Source: Shewanella sp. SR44-3 | Lineage (GTDB): Bacteria; Pseudomonadota; Gammaproteobacteria; Enterobacterales; Shewanellaceae | Length of the DNA stretch: 64,000 nucleotides | Reading direction: 5' to 3' | NCBI RefSeq assembly: GCF_014163735.1 | Contig: NZ_JACJDV010000003.1 | Span: 62,001 to 126,000, forward strand | Shown: piece after piece, positions 9,992-19,088 of the stretch | Layout of the letters: each line of letters begins with the position of its first letter | Position numbering within the stretch: the stretch's first letter is position 1 | Made by a program: the position numbers and the translations under genes | The notes under the pieces: model-generated | Seen by the model: the letters and a program-made list of their open reading frames with translations, nothing else | What the model was told of the DNA's origin: nothing | Databases searched by the model: none

Positions 9992-10855
9992 GTGACTGTT
10001 CTATATCGAGGTCGTTTCGCCCCTTCCCCTTCTGGACCATTACATTTTGGGTCTCTGGTTGCCGCACTGGGCAGCTATTTACGTGCTAAAAGCCTTGGGG
10101 GGAAATGGCTGCTGCGCATTGAAGATATCGATCCCCCTCGAGAAATTGCTGGTGCCAGCAGCCAAATTCTTCATACTCTCACAGCCTACGGTTTTGAATG
10201 GGATGAAGAAGTACTTTATCAAAGTCAACGTATAGAAACTTATCAGACGCAAATAGATCAATGGATAGCCCAAGATAAAGCCTATTTTTGCCACTGCAGC
10301 CGCAAACAAATCCAACTGATGGGCGGCACCTATGATGGCCGCTGCAATCTATGCCGCCCAAAATTAACTTCAGGCGCTGTGCGTATCGTCAATCACAGTA
10401 AAGTCGACCGTTTCGATGACGCCTTGATGGGCACAGTTATCCAAGATGCACACTTTGCTGGAGAAGATTTTATTGTCAAACGCAGTGACGGCCTTTATGC
10501 CTATCAATTGGCAGTGGTGCTCGATGATGCCTACCAAGGGATAACTGAGGTGGTCAGGGGCAGCGATTTACTGCAACCCACAGTGAGACAAATTAGCCTC
10601 TATCGCATATTAGGTTTAACTGAACCCAGCTGGCTGCATTTACCATTAGCTTGTACTGAACCTGGGCTTAAGCTTTCCAAACAGAACCATGCACAAGCCA
10701 TTGACTTACTAAATCCTGGCCCTAGTATCAATGCCGCTTTGAACTTTTTAGGTCAAGCAAAGGTTGAGTTAGCCCCAGCTAACATCATGCTTGAGCAAGC
10801 CATTAAGCAGTTTGTGCTTAAAGATATACCTGCACATACTGAGATCTTGCTGTAA
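9992..10855 (+). CDS. gluQ: Glutamyl-Q tRNA(Asp) synthetase
   Basis: Truncated GluRS paralogue that charges glutamate onto the queuosine base of tRNA-Asp. The 287 aa start with GTG at 9992, preceded by AAGG about 8 bp upstream. The class I signature HFGS is in PSPSGPLHFGS (residues about 11-21), and the KMSKS-like loop is LKLSKQN (about 230). Zinc ligands are CHC near 100 and C..C near 120 (GRCNLC). The anticodon-binding domain of true GluRS is absent, as in this family. It sits between dksA and pcnB, as in E. coli. Confidence 0.95.
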   Translation: MTVLYRGRFAPSPSGPLHFGSLVAALGSYLRAKSLGGKWLLRIEDIDPPREIAGASSQILHTLTAYGFEWDEEVLYQSQRIETYQTQIDQWIAQDKAYFCHCSRKQIQLMGGTYDGRCNLCRPKLTSGAVRIVNHSKVDRFDDALMGTVIQDAHFAGEDFIVKRSDGLYAYQLAVVLDDAYQGITEVVRGSDLLQPTVRQISLYRILGLTEPSWLHLPLACTEPGLKLSKQNHAQAIDLLNPGPSINAALNFLGQAKVELAPANIMLEQAIKQFVLKDIPAHTEILL

Positions 10856-10959
10856 GTTTAATTCGCCGAGATCGCTATCATGTTGATCGGATATACTCAT
10901 TAGCAACTAATTGGTATATGATAGCCGCCATATTTTTACCCTATTCACTTAAGTCGTTC

Positions 10960-10972
10960 GAGGTGTATTATT
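10960..10972 (+). promoter_or_regulatory. Ribosome binding site and AUU start codon of pcnB
   Basis: GAGG at 10960-10963 is followed, after 6 nt, by ATT at 10970-10972. No in-frame ATG, GTG or TTG lies upstream of the conserved N-terminal region. Reading from this ATT gives (M)FRRISQFCKQ, which matches the E. coli PcnB N-terminus (M)FTRVANFCRK position by position. The E. coli gene is known to start with AUU. Confidence 0.75.
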
Positions 10973-12409
10973 TTTCGCCGTATAAGCCAATTCTGCAAAC
11001 AGCTTTTTAGTAGCAACGAAGCTGCGCCGACCGAAGCCGCACTAGACTCTAGTGGCAGCTTACGTCTTGATATCGTTTCCAGAGATGGCCACGATATTTC
11101 TCGAAGGCAGATCAGTGAAAACGCACTTAAAGTTCTCTACCGCTTAAGTAAATCAGGCTATAAAGCCTATTTGGTCGGCGGTGGGGTACGCGATATTCTG
11201 CTTGGCTTAGAGCCTAAAGATTTTGATGTGGTCACCAATGCCACCCCTGATGAAATCAAAGCACTGTTTCGCAATTGCCGCTTAGTCGGTCGCCGCTTTA
11301 GATTGGCGCACATCGTCTTTGGTCGCGACGTGATTGAAGTTGCCACTTTCCGTGGTCATCACGGCGAAAGCAACGAAAAAATCTCTAAATCAAACGCTGA
11401 AGGCCGCCTATTACGCGACAACGTCTATGGCGAAATAGACGAAGATGCCGAACGCCGCGATTTCACCGTTAACGCCTTATATTATGATATCAGTGACTAT
11501 TCTATCCGCAGTTATGGTGGCGGTATGGACGATTTACGTAATAAAAGTATCAAGATGATTGGCGATCCTGAGACGCGCTACCGTGAAGATCCGGTGCGGA
11601 TGTTAAGGGCGGTGCGTTTTGCCACTAAACTGGATATGCAAATTGAGCCAGTCACCGCCGCGCCAATTGCTGAGCTTGCAAATCTGCTGGCTGATATTCC
11701 TGCAGCGCGCATGTACGAAGAAGTGCTGAAACTCTTCTTTGCAGGTAAAGCGGAAGCAAACTTTGAATTAATGCTGAAATTTGGTTTATTTGCGCCATTA
11801 TTTCCTCAGGTGCAAGCTTTACTGGACGAATCACCAAAAGGTGACACCGCCCGCATGGTACGCGCCATTATGCGCAATACCGATCTTCGTGTTAGCCAAG
11901 ATAAACCAGTAACCCCGGCCTTCTTTTATGCAGCCATGCTATGGTACCCGCTAAAGCGTCGCGCGGAAGATATGGCGATGGAAATCGGCTTAAGCGCTTA
12001 TGATGCACACGTTGCAGCCATGGGTGATGTGATGGAGCAGCAATGCCAAACCATCAGCATTCCACGCCGTTTTAGCACACCAGCAAAAGATATCTGGCAA
12101 TTACAGTTACGTCTTGAGCGCGGCCAAAATACCCGTTCCTTCAAGTTGTTTGAGCACCCTAAATTCCGCGCAGCATACGACTTGCTACTGCTTAGAGGTG
12201 AAACAGAAGCTGGCACTATCGCTAAATCTGCAGCTTGGTGGCAAAGCTTTGTCGAAGCCGACGAAGAGAGCCGCAGTCAGTTCGTAAAAGAGTCAAGCAA
12301 AGGCGTTAGCCGCAATCGCAGCACAGGCCCAAGAAAACGTCGCAAGCCCAGCGGCTCTGGGAGTAGTGCTAACAGTGCCGCCAAAAGTGCGACAAAATCT
12401 ACTGATTAA
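10970..12409 (+). CDS. pcnB: Poly(A) polymerase I
   Basis: Adds poly(A) tails to RNA 3' ends and promotes decay; it also affects plasmid copy number through antisense RNAs. I start the gene at ATT 10970 because strongly conserved sequence (SRRQISENALKVLYRLSKSGYKAYLVGGGVRD) extends well upstream of the first usual start, a TTG at 11171. This gives 479 aa. The nucleotidyltransferase core shows GGGVRD and the catalytic DFDVV, then RRDFTVNALYYD and RMLRAVRFATKL. The C-terminal tail is rich in Lys, Arg and Ser (about 430-479), as in E. coli PAP I, and likely binds RNA. The stop is 2 bp before folK, so the two are probably translated from one message. Confidence 0.93.
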   Translation: MFRRISQFCKQLFSSNEAAPTEAALDSSGSLRLDIVSRDGHDISRRQISENALKVLYRLSKSGYKAYLVGGGVRDILLGLEPKDFDVVTNATPDEIKALFRNCRLVGRRFRLAHIVFGRDVIEVATFRGHHGESNEKISKSNAEGRLLRDNVYGEIDEDAERRDFTVNALYYDISDYSIRSYGGGMDDLRNKSIKMIGDPETRYREDPVRMLRAVRFATKLDMQIEPVTAAPIAELANLLADIPAARMYEEVLKLFFAGKAEANFELMLKFGLFAPLFPQVQALLDESPKGDTARMVRAIMRNTDLRVSQDKPVTPAFFYAAMLWYPLKRRAEDMAMEIGLSAYDAHVAAMGDVMEQQCQTISIPRRFSTPAKDIWQLQLRLERGQNTRSFKLFEHPKFRAAYDLLLLRGETEAGTIAKSAAWWQSFVEADEESRSQFVKESSKGVSRNRSTGPRKRRKPSGSGSSANSAAKSATKSTD

Positions 12410-12411
12410 TC

Positions 12412-12894
12412 ATGGCATTGGTTTATATCGCCCTCGGCGCTAATCTAGACGAACCGCTACAGCAGCTTAACAGTGCCGCCCAAGCGCTGGCTAAGCTGGC
12501 TGAAGCAGACAGCCTTACAGTGTCACCTTTTTATCGCTCAGTGCCCATGGGTGATATTCCACAGCCTGAATACCTTAATGGTGTCGCTAGCTTTCACACC
12601 TCCCTGTCACCGCTTGAATTACTCGATGCACTGCAAGCCATTGAGTTAAATCAAGGCAGGCAAAGACTGCTGCGCTGGGGGCCAAGAACTTTAGACTTAG
12701 ACATGCTGCTATACGATGATCTTTGTCTTAACTCCGAACGGCTCACCCTGCCTCATTACGGCATGAAACAGCGCAGCTTCGTGTTAGTGCCTTTGTTTGA
12801 TATCGCCCCTGAGCTAACGCTTCCTTGCAAAACCCGGCTTAATCAGTTGATATCTCCAGCAATGCGTGATGAATTGCAAAGGCACCAAGAGTAA
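12412..12894 (+). CDS. folK: 2-amino-4-hydroxy-6-hydroxymethyldihydropteridine pyrophosphokinase
   Basis: Transfers pyrophosphate from ATP to 6-hydroxymethyl-dihydropterin in folate synthesis. The 160 aa match E. coli FolK (159). Motifs: IALGANL at the N-terminus, FYRSVPMG, and the HPPK signature RWGPRTLDLDMLLYDD around residues 84-100, with the magnesium-binding DLD. It lies 2 bp downstream of pcnB and is likely coupled to it. Confidence 0.96.
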   Translation: MALVYIALGANLDEPLQQLNSAAQALAKLAEADSLTVSPFYRSVPMGDIPQPEYLNGVASFHTSLSPLELLDALQAIELNQGRQRLLRWGPRTLDLDMLLYDDLCLNSERLTLPHYGMKQRSFVLVPLFDIAPELTLPCKTRLNQLISPAMRDELQRHQE

Positions 12895-12899
12895 ATTTG

Positions 12900-12930
12900 A
12901 CCTCCTAGCTCAAAGCGTTAAGCTAGAGGT
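12900..12930. repeat. Imperfect inverted repeat between folK and panB
   Basis: ACCTCCTAGCT (12900-12910) and AGCTAGAGGT (12921-12930) form a stem with one bulged base and a 10-nt loop. No T-run follows, so it is not a standard terminator. It lies 36 bp before the panB start and could be a processing or pausing site. Confidence 0.45.
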
Positions 12931-12965
12931 ATTAAGCAATAACCTTTACCTTTGAAGAGTTTACT

Positions 12966-13760
12966 ATGTCAAAAGTCACTAGCTCTACCCTGATGAAATT
13001 TAAGCAAGAAGGCACTAAATTCACCTCTATCACAGCATACGATGCAAGCTTTGCCGCCGCCTTCGACAGCGAAGGCATTGACGCCATTTTAGTGGGCGAT
13101 TCTCTAGGTATGGTGCTTCAAGGCCATGATGATACCTTGCCTGTCACCACCGCAGATGTTGCCTATCACACAGCTTGTGTACGCCGTGGAGTGAGCCGCG
13201 CCTTACTTATTGCCGACATGCCTTTTATGAGCTATGCCACCCCAGAGCAAGCCATGACCAACGCCACCACCTTGATGCAAGCGGGTGCCAATATGGTCAA
13301 AGTTGAGGGTGGCCATTGGTTACTAGACACAGTCACCATGCTGACTCAGCGGGGGATCCCTGTTTGTGGTCACTTAGGATTAACGCCGCAGTCTGTGCAT
13401 GTGTTTGGCGGCTTTAAGATGCAAGGTAAAGACGAGAAAAATGCCCAGCGTATCTTAGATGAAGCCTTAGCCTTACAAGCGGCTGGCGCGCAACTTTTAG
13501 TGCTTGAATGCATCCCTGCATCATTAGCTAAAACCATCACCCAAGCATTGGCAATTCCCGTGATTGGCATAGGCGCAGGTGCTGATACCGATGGCCAAAT
13601 TCTAGTAATGCATGATGTATTAGGCATTACCAGCGGCTACATTCCAAAATTCTCCAAAAACTATCTTAAACAAACCGGTGAAATACGCTCAGCCATTAAA
13701 GCTTATATTGATGAAGTCGCCGCTGGGGATTTCCCCGGTGCAGAGCACACCTTGGTTTAA
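12966..13760 (+). CDS. panB: 3-methyl-2-oxobutanoate hydroxymethyltransferase
   Basis: Makes ketopantoate from alpha-ketoisovalerate and methylene-tetrahydrofolate, the first committed step to pantothenate and CoA. The 264 aa match E. coli PanB (264). Family motifs: TAYDASFA, the metal-binding [14 protein letters not shown], and GHLGLTPQS. The gene follows folK and is followed by panC 83 bp later on the same strand. Confidence 0.97.
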   Translation: MSKVTSSTLMKFKQEGTKFTSITAYDASFAAAFDSEGIDAILVGDSLGMVLQGHDDTLPVTTADVAYHTACVRRGVSRALLIADMPFMSYATPEQAMTNATTLMQAGANMVKVEGGHWLLDTVTMLTQRGIPVCGHLGLTPQSVHVFGGFKMQGKDEKNAQRILDEALALQAAGAQLLVLECIPASLAKTITQALAIPVIGIGAGADTDGQILVMHDVLGITSGYIPKFSKNYLKQTGEIRSAIKAYIDEVAAGDFPGAEHTLV

Positions 13761-13843
13761 CAGGCATTACAGTCCGATTCATGGAATGAATTAAGGTTAG
13801 ATCTCAATATCAGTAAAGTTAACATTAAAGGTAATTCAGCAAG

Positions 13844-14689
13844 ATGATCACCAGTTCAGATGTCTCGACAATTCGTGCCCAAGTCAGGGCTTGGCGCAAT
13901 AAAGGCGAGTCGGTTGCCTTTGTGCCGACCATGGGAAATTTACACCAAGGGCATATCACCTTAGTGAATGAAGCCAAGCACAGAGCCGATCACGTGGTGG
14001 TGTCTATTTTCGTTAACCCAATGCAATTTGGTCAACATGAAGATCTTGATGCTTACCCGCGCACCTTAGAGGCCGATAGCCAAGCCTTAATAGAAGCAGG
14101 GGCTGAACTTTTATTTACCCCTACACCACAAACCATTTACCCAAAAGGCGTAAGTCAGCAGACATTTGTTGAAGTTCCTGATATTGGTGAGAAATTTTGT
14201 GGCGCAAGTCGGCCAGGGCATTTTCGCGGTGTAGCCACTATTGTGTGTAAGCTATTTAACATAGTGCAACCAGATATCGCCCTGTTCGGCCGTAAGGATT
14301 TTCAGCAACTTTTAGTCATTAAACACATGGTTGCCGACCTATCTTTACCGATAGATATCATAGGTATTGATACTATTCGTGAAATATCTGGCCTTGCTAT
14401 GAGCTCGCGTAATGGCTATTTAACTGCTGAGCAGAAACATACGGCCGCCACTATCAAACAGGCGCTTGATCTCATTGCCAGCAAGATTTGCCAAGGTGAA
14501 ACCATAGAAAAAGCCACAGTTCAAGGCAAGGCCATGATAACTCAGGCAGGCTTTAAGCTAGATTATTTGAATGTATGCAATGCTGACAACTTGCAGCCAG
14601 CACAGGACGATGGAGAGCCACTGGTTATCTTAGTCGCTGCGTATTTGGGGAAAACTCGCCTCATCGACAACCTCTGCTTTAAGCGTTAA
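13844..14689 (+). CDS. panC: Pantothenate synthetase
   Basis: Joins pantoate and beta-alanine with ATP to form pantothenate. The 281 aa are typical (E. coli 283). The class I-like nucleotide-binding HxGH motif is seen in [14 protein letters not shown] (HQGH), with [19 protein letters not shown] and the KMSKS-like MSSRNGYL. It follows panB and ends in a clear terminator, so panB-panC form the end of the transcript. panD is not in the window. Confidence 0.97.
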   Translation: MITSSDVSTIRAQVRAWRNKGESVAFVPTMGNLHQGHITLVNEAKHRADHVVVSIFVNPMQFGQHEDLDAYPRTLEADSQALIEAGAELLFTPTPQTIYPKGVSQQTFVEVPDIGEKFCGASRPGHFRGVATIVCKLFNIVQPDIALFGRKDFQQLLVIKHMVADLSLPIDIIGIDTIREISGLAMSSRNGYLTAEQKHTAATIKQALDLIASKICQGETIEKATVQGKAMITQAGFKLDYLNVCNADNLQPAQDDGEPLVILVAAYLGKTRLIDNLCFKR

Positions 14690-14716
14690 TCAGCCGTAGT
14701 TTATATTCAAAGCATT

Positions 14717-14738
14717 AAGGAGCCTAGGCTCCTTTTTT
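14717..14738 (+). terminator. Rho-independent terminator of panC
   Basis: The 18-bp perfect palindrome AAGGAGCCTAGGCTCCTT is followed by further T residues (14733-14738). It lies 27 bp after the panC stop codon. Confidence 0.88.
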
Positions 14739-14925
14739 GTGGCCATTGTTCAATGCTAACCCTACTAATAAATTATTCTCACATAAATATTGAGGGCTAC
14801 AAGATAGCAATACTCAACAAAAACACTGATAACAAGCTGGTTTTATAACTCAAGGTAGGCCATAGTAATGAACGTTATTATAGCTTTATGAACCGATTTT
14901 GCCTGACCAAAGGACTGAGAACTGC

Positions 14926-15435
14926 ATGTTGAGAAAGCTCCTCCTCTTGGTATTATGCTGGTGGCCTTTAGTCGGCCAGAGCAATACCATTTACAAATGC
15001 ATGAAAGACGGCAAGGTCGTTTTCAGCCAAAATGCTTGCCCCGATGATTTTAGCCAGCATAGAATTGAATACCAGCTAGGAATAACGACAGAAACTGATA
15101 CCGACAGACGGGTGCAGGCTAACGACCCTTTAAAAGATATTCTCAGCAGTGGCGGCACCATATCAGTAGAGAAACTTTTGCAACTCCTGGACGGTGAGCT
15201 GTATCGCCTCAAGCAAGAAAATAGCTATTTTGATATTATTCGTGTCAGTGAAATTCAAAAATTAGAACGCAAGCTTTATTGGGATAAGTTAGAAAAAACT
15301 GACCCCAAATACCTTGCTGAGCTAGCCAAAACTCATCAAAGATACGATGAACTCATCGCCAGTAACTTAAATATGATAAAACTGCTCAATGACCGTAAAA
15401 TGCAAATATTAGCCGCTATGCCTGAGCCAGAATAA
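14926..15435 (+). CDS. DUF4124-type exported protein of unknown function
   Basis: Secreted or periplasmic 169-aa protein. The frame is open from a TTG at 14899, but I prefer ATG 14926: it begins a normal signal peptide (MLRKLLLLVLCWWPLVGQS) and has AAAGGA upstream (14909-14914). Directly after the signal comes NTIYKCMKDGKVVFSQNACP, which looks like a DUF4124 motif with two Cys. The rest (about 60-169) is charged and probably helical. No enzymatic motif is visible. It stands alone after panC and convergent with yheV. The function is unknown. Confidence 0.75.
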   Translation: MLRKLLLLVLCWWPLVGQSNTIYKCMKDGKVVFSQNACPDDFSQHRIEYQLGITTETDTDRRVQANDPLKDILSSGGTISVEKLLQLLDGELYRLKQENSYFDIIRVSEIQKLERKLYWDKLEKTDPKYLAELAKTHQRYDELIASNLNMIKLLNDRKMQILAAMPEPE

Positions 15436-15459
15436 GCGCTAGAAAATATTAAGCCCGAT

Positions 15460-15657
15460 TTAATCTGGCTTGAATACGCCAATCACAGCACCGGTAGCTT
15501 TTTGAGCGACTTTTTCTTCGGTTTGCTGCTCGCGATAATCACAATCAGTGCACTCTATGGTTTCTACGCCGTGCTCTTTAAAGAGTAAAATACTGTCTCT
15601 AGCACCACATTTGGGGCATTTTGCCCCAGCCACAAAGCGCTTTTTTATCTTAGTCAT
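15460..15657 (-). CDS. yheV: YheV family putative zinc ribbon protein
   Basis: Small 65-aa protein with two CxxC pairs (CPKC at about 14-17 and CTDC near 36-39), forming a likely zinc ribbon. The N-terminus KKRFVAGAKCP and the C-terminus GVFKPD match E. coli YheV (KRFIAGAKCP, GIFHPD). Its function is unknown. It is divergent from yheS, and E. coli also has yheV in this neighbourhood. Confidence 0.9.
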   Translation of the reverse strand: MTKIKKRFVAGAKCPKCGARDSILLFKEHGVETIECTDCDYREQQTEEKVAQKATGAVIGVFKPD

Positions 15658-15814
15658 TAGCCTTTTTCCACGAAAAATCTATGTTCAGTGCCGCCATTTT
15701 AACTGCTTATCTGTCAGAACGTCTCTCTTTTCCCTAACTAATGGGAAATAAGTGGCTTCTAGGGTATTATCCTTGGCAATTTCGTCCTTTATTTCTCCAA
15801 CTAAGTTGTCATTC

Positions 15815-17725
15815 ATGATTAGCATTAGCCAAGCACAATTAGTCCGCGGTACCAAGACCTTACTCGATGAAGCCTCATTAACCATTTATCCTGGCCACAA
15901 GGTCGGCCTAGTGGGCGCCAATGGTACCGGTAAATCATCACTCATGGCGCTGATCTTAGGGCAACTTCATTTAGATAAAGGGGAGTTCAGCTTGCCTTCA
16001 GGTTGGCGCATCGCCACAGTAGCTCAGGAGACTCCCGCCCTTGAAGTGTCAGCACTTGAGTATGTTATTGATGGCGACACTGAATACCGCGAATTAGAAG
16101 CCAAACTACATCAAGCCCAAGCCGACGATGATGGTAATGCCATTGCACGAATTCATGGCCAAATTGATGCCATTGGCGGCTATGCCATTAAGGCCCGCGC
16201 TGGCGCACTATTGGCAGGCCTTGGCTTTAGTGAAACATCACAAGGCAATGAAGTAAAAAGCTTTTCTGGTGGTTGGCGCATGCGTTTAAACTTGGCCCAG
16301 GCGCTGTTGTGTCGCTCAGAACTGTTATTACTCGATGAGCCCACTAACCACTTAGATTTAGACACAATGTACTGGCTTGAAGGCTGGATTAAGTCCTATC
16401 AAGGCACACTTATTCTGATCAGTCACGACCGCGACTTTATCGACGGCATAGTCGATGAAATTGTGCATGTTGAACATTATAAATTGAATTTTTATAAGGG
16501 TAACTACAGCGCCTTTGAACGCATTCGCGCCGAGCGTTTAGCCCAACAACAAGTGGCTTTTGAGCGTCAGCAAAAAGAGCGTGCTCACATGCAGACCTTC
16601 GTCGACCGTTTCCGCTACAAAGCCAGTAAAGCAAAACAAGCCCAGAGCCGTTTAAAAGCACTAGAACGAATGACAGAACTGCTGCCATCTCACTCCCAAA
16701 GTCCATTTTATATGGAGTTTCGTGAACCAGAAGCCCTGCCAAATCCGCTTATTGCTATGGAGCAAGTGTCTGTTGGCTACGGCGACACCACCATTTTAAG
16801 CAAGGTACATTTGAACTTAGTGCCAGGGGCTCGGATCGGCTTACTTGGCCGTAATGGCGCAGGTAAATCAACCCTTATTAAGTTGTTATCAGGGCAATTA
16901 CAAGCCAAAACAGGCCTTTACCAGCCAAATCCCGGCGTCAATATTGGCTATTTTGCTCAGCATCAGGTGGAGTTTTTACGCTTAGATGATACACCGTTAC
17001 AGCATCTTGTGCGCTTAGCCCCCAATGCTCGCGAGCAAGAATTACGCAACTTTCTTGGTGGCTTTGGCTTCGATGGTGATATGGCGCTGGCCCCAGTACG
17101 GCCCTTCTCAGGCGGCGAGAAAGCTCGCCTAGTATTAGCGCTATTGGTATGGCAAAAGCCCAACTTATTATTGCTCGATGAACCCACCAACCACTTAGAT
17201 TTAGAGATGCGTCACGCCTTAACCATGGCGCTGCAAACCTTTGAAGGCGCGATGGTTATTGTGTCACACGATAGACATCTATTGCGCTTAAGCTGTAGCG
17301 ATTACTACTTGGTTGACCAAGGCGTGGTCACAAGCTTTGATGGCGACTTAGATGATTATCACCAGTGGCTACTAGAGGCGGCCAAAGCGGCCCAATCAAC
17401 CCCTAGCAATGGCGATGATGCCAAACCGCAACAAGATAAGAAACTACAAAAACGCATTCAAGCTGAATTAAGACAAAAAGTGTCGCCACTTAAGAAGCTG
17501 CAAGCAAAACTAGAAACGGCTCAGGACAAATATGCCGCACGGCTCACAGAGTTAGAAGCGGCATTAGCCGATACTAACCTCTATGAAGCCGATAATAAGG
17601 CGCAAATGACCGCGGTATTGAATGAGCGTACAACGCTGACTCAAGCCATGGAAGAAAGTGAAATGAATTGGCTAGAACTGCAAGAGCAGATCGATGCGAT
17701 AGAACTTGAGTTCGAACTCGAATAG
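15815..17725 (+). CDS. yheS: ABC-F family ATPase YheS
   Basis: Cytoplasmic ABC-F protein with two ATPase domains and no membrane part; relatives act on ribosomes. I place the start at ATG 15815 (MISISQAQLVRGTKTLLDEA), which aligns with E. coli YheS. The frame opens 21 codons earlier without homology. This gives 636 aa (E. coli 637). Domain 1 has GANGTGKS, SGGWRMR and LLLDEPTNHLD. A charged linker follows (about 240-310). Domain 2 has GRNGAGKS, SGGEKARL and LLLDEPTNHLD. The C-terminus (about 540-636) is a predicted coiled coil. In E. coli yheT follows directly; here about 8.4 kb separates them. Confidence 0.96.
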   Translation: MISISQAQLVRGTKTLLDEASLTIYPGHKVGLVGANGTGKSSLMALILGQLHLDKGEFSLPSGWRIATVAQETPALEVSALEYVIDGDTEYRELEAKLHQAQADDDGNAIARIHGQIDAIGGYAIKARAGALLAGLGFSETSQGNEVKSFSGGWRMRLNLAQALLCRSELLLLDEPTNHLDLDTMYWLEGWIKSYQGTLILISHDRDFIDGIVDEIVHVEHYKLNFYKGNYSAFERIRAERLAQQQVAFERQQKERAHMQTFVDRFRYKASKAKQAQSRLKALERMTELLPSHSQSPFYMEFREPEALPNPLIAMEQVSVGYGDTTILSKVHLNLVPGARIGLLGRNGAGKSTLIKLLSGQLQAKTGLYQPNPGVNIGYFAQHQVEFLRLDDTPLQHLVRLAPNAREQELRNFLGGFGFDGDMALAPVRPFSGGEKARLVLALLVWQKPNLLLLDEPTNHLDLEMRHALTMALQTFEGAMVIVSHDRHLLRLSCSDYYLVDQGVVTSFDGDLDDYHQWLLEAAKAAQSTPSNGDDAKPQQDKKLQKRIQAELRQKVSPLKKLQAKLETAQDKYAARLTELEAALADTNLYEADNKAQMTAVLNERTTLTQAMEESEMNWLELQEQIDAIELEFELE

Positions 17726-17968
17726 TGTAACTTAACCGCAAAGAGAATTATTTTTATTTAGTAAAATTGTCAATAGGTTAAGCTTCAGTATTTACTCCTA
17801 GGGTCGCTTTCTAATGAAGGGCCTAATAAGCCAAATACTGGATTAACTCTCACAGGTGAATAACCACCTAATACTTCTGTAATGACAATGATTAGCGTCA
17901 ATCAAATAAAAATATTCCCATTAGATGGCTCACTGCCGAGGGATGCAACTGTGAATAGGGAACAATAA

Positions 17969-18412
17969 ATGGGTATAGCAATGACAACGCAACACAAACT
18001 CCGCTTTAGCCCACAGTTATGGCAAGATTGCGAACAACATTATCAGGTCAATACTGAGCATTACCTGGCGCTGCAAGATACCTATCAGGTCAATGTTAAC
18101 TTACTGTTACTCGCCCAACACTTAGATCAGCAAGAGTTATTCTTCACTCAACAGCAGTGGGAAAGCCTTACTGCCTGCATCGAGTTGTGGGAGAATAATG
18201 TGGTGCAACCCTATCGTAAACTACGCCGGTTGACCAAGCCTCATATGGACAGCACTGAGTATGAAAAAATGCTCAATGTAGAGCTCATCATGGAGCGTAA
18301 GTCACAGCAAATGTTACTGCAAAGACTCAATCAATTCCAAGCCGATGGCGATGCCAGTAACACCAACAACTACTTAAGCCTATTCGGCCTAGACGAAACC
18401 GTGGTCGCCTAG
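17969..18412 (+). CDS. TIGR02444-like (DUF2390) protein, function unknown
   Basis: Small acidic protein of 147 aa resembling the TIGR02444 family found next to ABC-F genes in gammaproteobacteria. No catalytic motif or signal peptide is seen; it is mostly helical, with YQVNVNLLLLAQHL near the middle and NYLSLFGL near the end. Two starts are possible: ATG 17969 (used) or ATG 17981 (MTTQH). The 3' end overlaps the convergent HIT gene by 24 bp. Confidence 0.7.
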   Translation: MGIAMTTQHKLRFSPQLWQDCEQHYQVNTEHYLALQDTYQVNVNLLLLAQHLDQQELFFTQQQWESLTACIELWENNVVQPYRKLRRLTKPHMDSTEYEKMLNVELIMERKSQQMLLQRLNQFQADGDASNTNNYLSLFGLDETVVA

Positions 18413-18796
18413 GCCTATGGCTTCTGCCTGCAGTTTTACCATACTTTGCAGACCCATTTCGGCACTCACCCACCTAAAGCCGTCATTGTTGAATCTTGGA
18501 AAGATATGCAGGTGAAAGTGTTTTAGCTCATTAAAGCCGCCATTATTCTGAAGTAAACTAACTCCTTCGGGTGAATATTTACTCACTATTTTTCGATAAA
18601 TGGCTCTTGCTACCAGCAATATCTCCGCCATGACATCTTCTGAGACATCAATAAAATCGTGATAGGGTTTCTTAGGGCAAATTAATACATGACCTAGGTT
18701 GATAGGGTCGTGATCTAAAAATTCGATGACATTATCCGTTTCGTAAAGAATTACGGCATCAACTTCTCGTCTAACAATTTGCTCTACTACCGTCAT
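18389..18796 (-). CDS. HIT family hydrolase
   Basis: Histidine-triad protein of 135 aa; the family hydrolyses or transfers nucleotidyl groups from nucleotide conjugates. The triad is HFHLHIFP near residue 98, with the upstream LGHVLICPKKPYHDF segment typical of HIT folds. The exact substrate cannot be told. Its last eight codons overlap, tail to tail, the end of the TIGR02444-like gene (18389-18412). It is the first gene of the accessory block on the minus strand. Confidence 0.9.
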   Translation of the reverse strand: MTVVEQIVRREVDAVILYETDNVIEFLDHDPINLGHVLICPKKPYHDFIDVSEDVMAEILLVARAIYRKIVSKYSPEGVSLLQNNGGFNELKHFHLHIFPRFNNDGFRWVSAEMGLQSMVKLQAEAIGLGDHGFV

Positions 18797-18960
18797 CCCA
18801 GTTCAAAAATAGACAAAGTTTTAGTATTCCTACTCTTCTCATAACACCCACCATCTAAGTGATACATACAGACTTAGCTATCATCTAATGTGAATTTTAC
18901 GACCATAAACATACTCCAAGTCCCTTGAAGTACAAACCATAAAAGTCACAGCATTATTTT

Positions 18961-18974
18961 TTTATCGCGATAAA
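18961..18974. promoter_or_regulatory. Perfect palindrome upstream of the MarR gene
   Basis: TTTATCGCGATAAA is a perfect 14-bp palindrome 115 bp before the marR-type start, in an A/T-rich stretch (18797-19088) that must hold this gene's promoter. It may be an operator for the MarR protein itself. This is inference from position and symmetry only. Confidence 0.35.
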
Positions 18975-19088
18975 TTTGCCATAAAATGCAATAAAAGCAG
19001 TATTTTTGCACAATTATCCTGCTAAATTATTACAGTTATGTATAATAAAAGGATTGATAGTAAGGTAACAAACTAAAGTTTGAGAGCT

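Noticed and set aside
11171..12409. pcnB starting at TTG 11171
   Set aside because: This would remove conserved residues upstream (SRRQISENALKVLYRL...), which align with E. coli PcnB; the AUU at 10970 fits better.
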